Shown here: positions 63,130 to 64,000 of the stretch, piece by piece
Layout of the letters: every line of letters begins with the position of its first letter
Numbering within the stretch: position 1 is the first letter of the stretch
DNA from: an uncultured Ruminococcus sp.
GTDB taxonomy: Bacteria; Bacillota; Clostridia; Oscillospirales; Acutalibacteraceae
NCBI GenBank assembly: GCA_904393835.1
Contig: CAJFNC010000012.1
Span: forward strand, 1-64,000
Direction: 5' to 3'
Length of the DNA stretch: 64,000 nt
Notes under the pieces: model-generated
The model's database searches: none
Told to the model about the DNA's origin: nothing
Seen by the model: the letters and a program-made list of their open reading frames with translations, nothing else
Translations under genes and position numbers: made by a program

Positions 63130-64000
63130 TTATTTAGCTCTTTTACGTGTGAAGTACATTACACCGCTTGCTGATACAAGTACCAAGAGGATTATTGCAG
63201 CCATAGAAGCATTACCGGTCTGTACTGTACCGCCTGATGTTGTACCACCGCTAACAGAAGAACCACCTGTTGGTGTGTCAGATGTGCTGCCGCCACCAAT
63301 ACCTGAAGTTGCGTCTGTTGATGTTGTAGGAGCTGTTGTTTCATCAGATGCACCTGTTGTTGTCGGCTGAGTTGTTTCTGCCGTAACATCTGTTGAAGGC
63401 TCTGTTGCGCCGGTTGAAGGTTCTGTTGTACCTGAAGGCTCCGTTGTGCCTGTTGTAGGCTCAGTATCGCCTGTTGAAGGCTGCTCAACAGTAGTCTGTG
63501 TGATAACAGTGTTTACAGTGTACTGAGAAGCAATTTCCATAACTTCGCCGTTAACTACGAGAGCCTCTTCCTGTGCCTCGTCAGTCATACCGTTATCGCC
63601 GAGAGCAGAAAGTGTAAGGTCTGTTACAGTAAGGTCAACGTTTGTTGTACCAACCTTGTTAAGTACCTTGAATGTAGCTGTTACAAACTCATTGTCTGAT
63701 GCAGAGAGGTCATAAAGACCGAGGTTAGTGCAGCTGCCTGTTAATTTACCTGCTTCTGCCGCATATTCTGCACCCTGTGCAGCATAAGGCATAACATTGT
63801 TATCTACAAGCTCAAGGTATGCGGGATCATAAGAAAGTGTCCACTGTGTATCAAGGAGCTTCTTGTCTGTGTCGAGCATGAATACTACAGAAACATAATC
63901 CTCACCTGTCTTTGAGTTATCCCAAACATATGACTGTGCCGGGAAGAGGTTAGAAGATGCTGTTACTGTAAATGCAGGTTCGGTAGGCTCTGATGTAGTC
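63130..64000 (-). CDS. anchored cohesin-like scaffoldin (N-terminal part outside window)
   Basis: The reading frame is open to the window edge, so at least 289 residues are seen and the start is missing. Visible order: end of one spacer (SEPTEPAF), a cohesin-like beta module (about 130-140 residues; FTVTASSNLFP, VSVVFMLDTDKKLLDTQWTLSYDP, FVTATFKVLN), then a Thr/Pro/Ser-rich linker of STEPSTG-type repeats. The end is a Gly/Ser stretch, VQTGN, a hydrophobic segment and Arg/Lys tail. This is the plan of a cell-anchoring scaffoldin that holds dockerin proteins. Spacing of strands supports cohesin; a related carrier module is possible. Confidence 0.78.
   Translation of the reverse strand, partial: TTSEPTEPAFTVTASSNLFPAQSYVWDNSKTGEDYVSVVFMLDTDKKLLDTQWTLSYDPAYLELVDNNVMPYAAQGAEYAAEAGKLTGSCTNLGLYDLSASDNEFVTATFKVLNKVGTTNVDLTVTDLTLSALGDNGMTDEAQEEALVVNGEVMEIASQYTVNTVITQTTVEQPSTGDTEPTTGTTEPSGTTEPSTGATEPSTDVTAETTQPTTTGASDETTAPTTSTDATSGIGGGSTSDTPTGGSSVSGGTTSGGTVQTGNASMAAIILLVLVSASGVMYFTRKRAK

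Overview
The window reads as a stretch of chromosome from a low-to-mid GC Gram-positive gut bacterium, most likely a Ruminococcus-type member of the Oscillospiraceae and possibly close to the starch specialist R. bromii. The clues are a secreted protein ending in a type I dockerin (55105-56157), a partial membrane- or wall-anchored cohesin-like protein at the right edge (63130-64000), a related anchored protein at the left (2166-3311), an intracellular GH13 glycogen-debranching enzyme, pyruvate phosphate dikinase, and Gram-positive AGGAGG ribosome binding sites and -35/-10 promoters throughout. Species assignment is inference.

Left part (1-34 kb) is mainly housekeeping. It holds a MATE exporter and a histidine phosphatase; the anchored Ser-rich protein; alaS behind a T-box leader; an eight-gene leftward run led by thyX (thyX, tmk, DUF2156, GNAT, DJ-1, 5-formyl-THF cyclo-ligase, mltG, U32); glgX; the rightward ilvB-ilvN-ilvC branched-chain operon; a NatAB-like ABC exporter; a DUF896 gene; a Tyr/Ser-rich membrane protein; and the conserved clostridial series glmU(short)-prs-pth-mfd-foldase lipoprotein, followed by ppdK.

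From 34.0 to 44.6 kb lies an uninterrupted, leftward, tightly overlapping cassette of phage structural genes: terminase, portal, prohead protease, capsid and connectors, then directly the baseplate and hub genes of a PBSX/Mu-like contractile tail. No gene long enough to be a tail sheath or tape measure is present, and no integrase, lysis or replication gene. All reading frames are open. This is the most unusual part of the window.

From 44.8 to 52.8 kb is a redox and transport neighbourhood: a DUF1893/ECF S-component pair, then a leftward run of flavodoxin, two ferredoxin-tailed aldo/keto reductases, a carboxymuconolactone-decarboxylase-like protein and an SDR. Upstream is an HxlR regulator divergent from a PNPOx-like gene, with repeated operator-like sites between them. 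A LysR gene here is broken by an in-frame stop. Two tRNA-Ser genes and glyQS follow.

The right end (55-64 kb) has the dockerin protein, a GT-C-type membrane glycosyltransferase overlapping a patatin-like lipase, a heterodimeric ABC exporter pair, a stand-alone candidate small RNA, and the start-less end of the cohesin-like anchoring protein.

A hairpin-rich intergenic repeat occurs three times (24.6, 33.9 and 52.9 kb). Its stems are kept by paired changes, which suggests a mobile or RNA-acting element. All coordinates were worked out by eye from sequence; family names come from motifs and context, without database searches.
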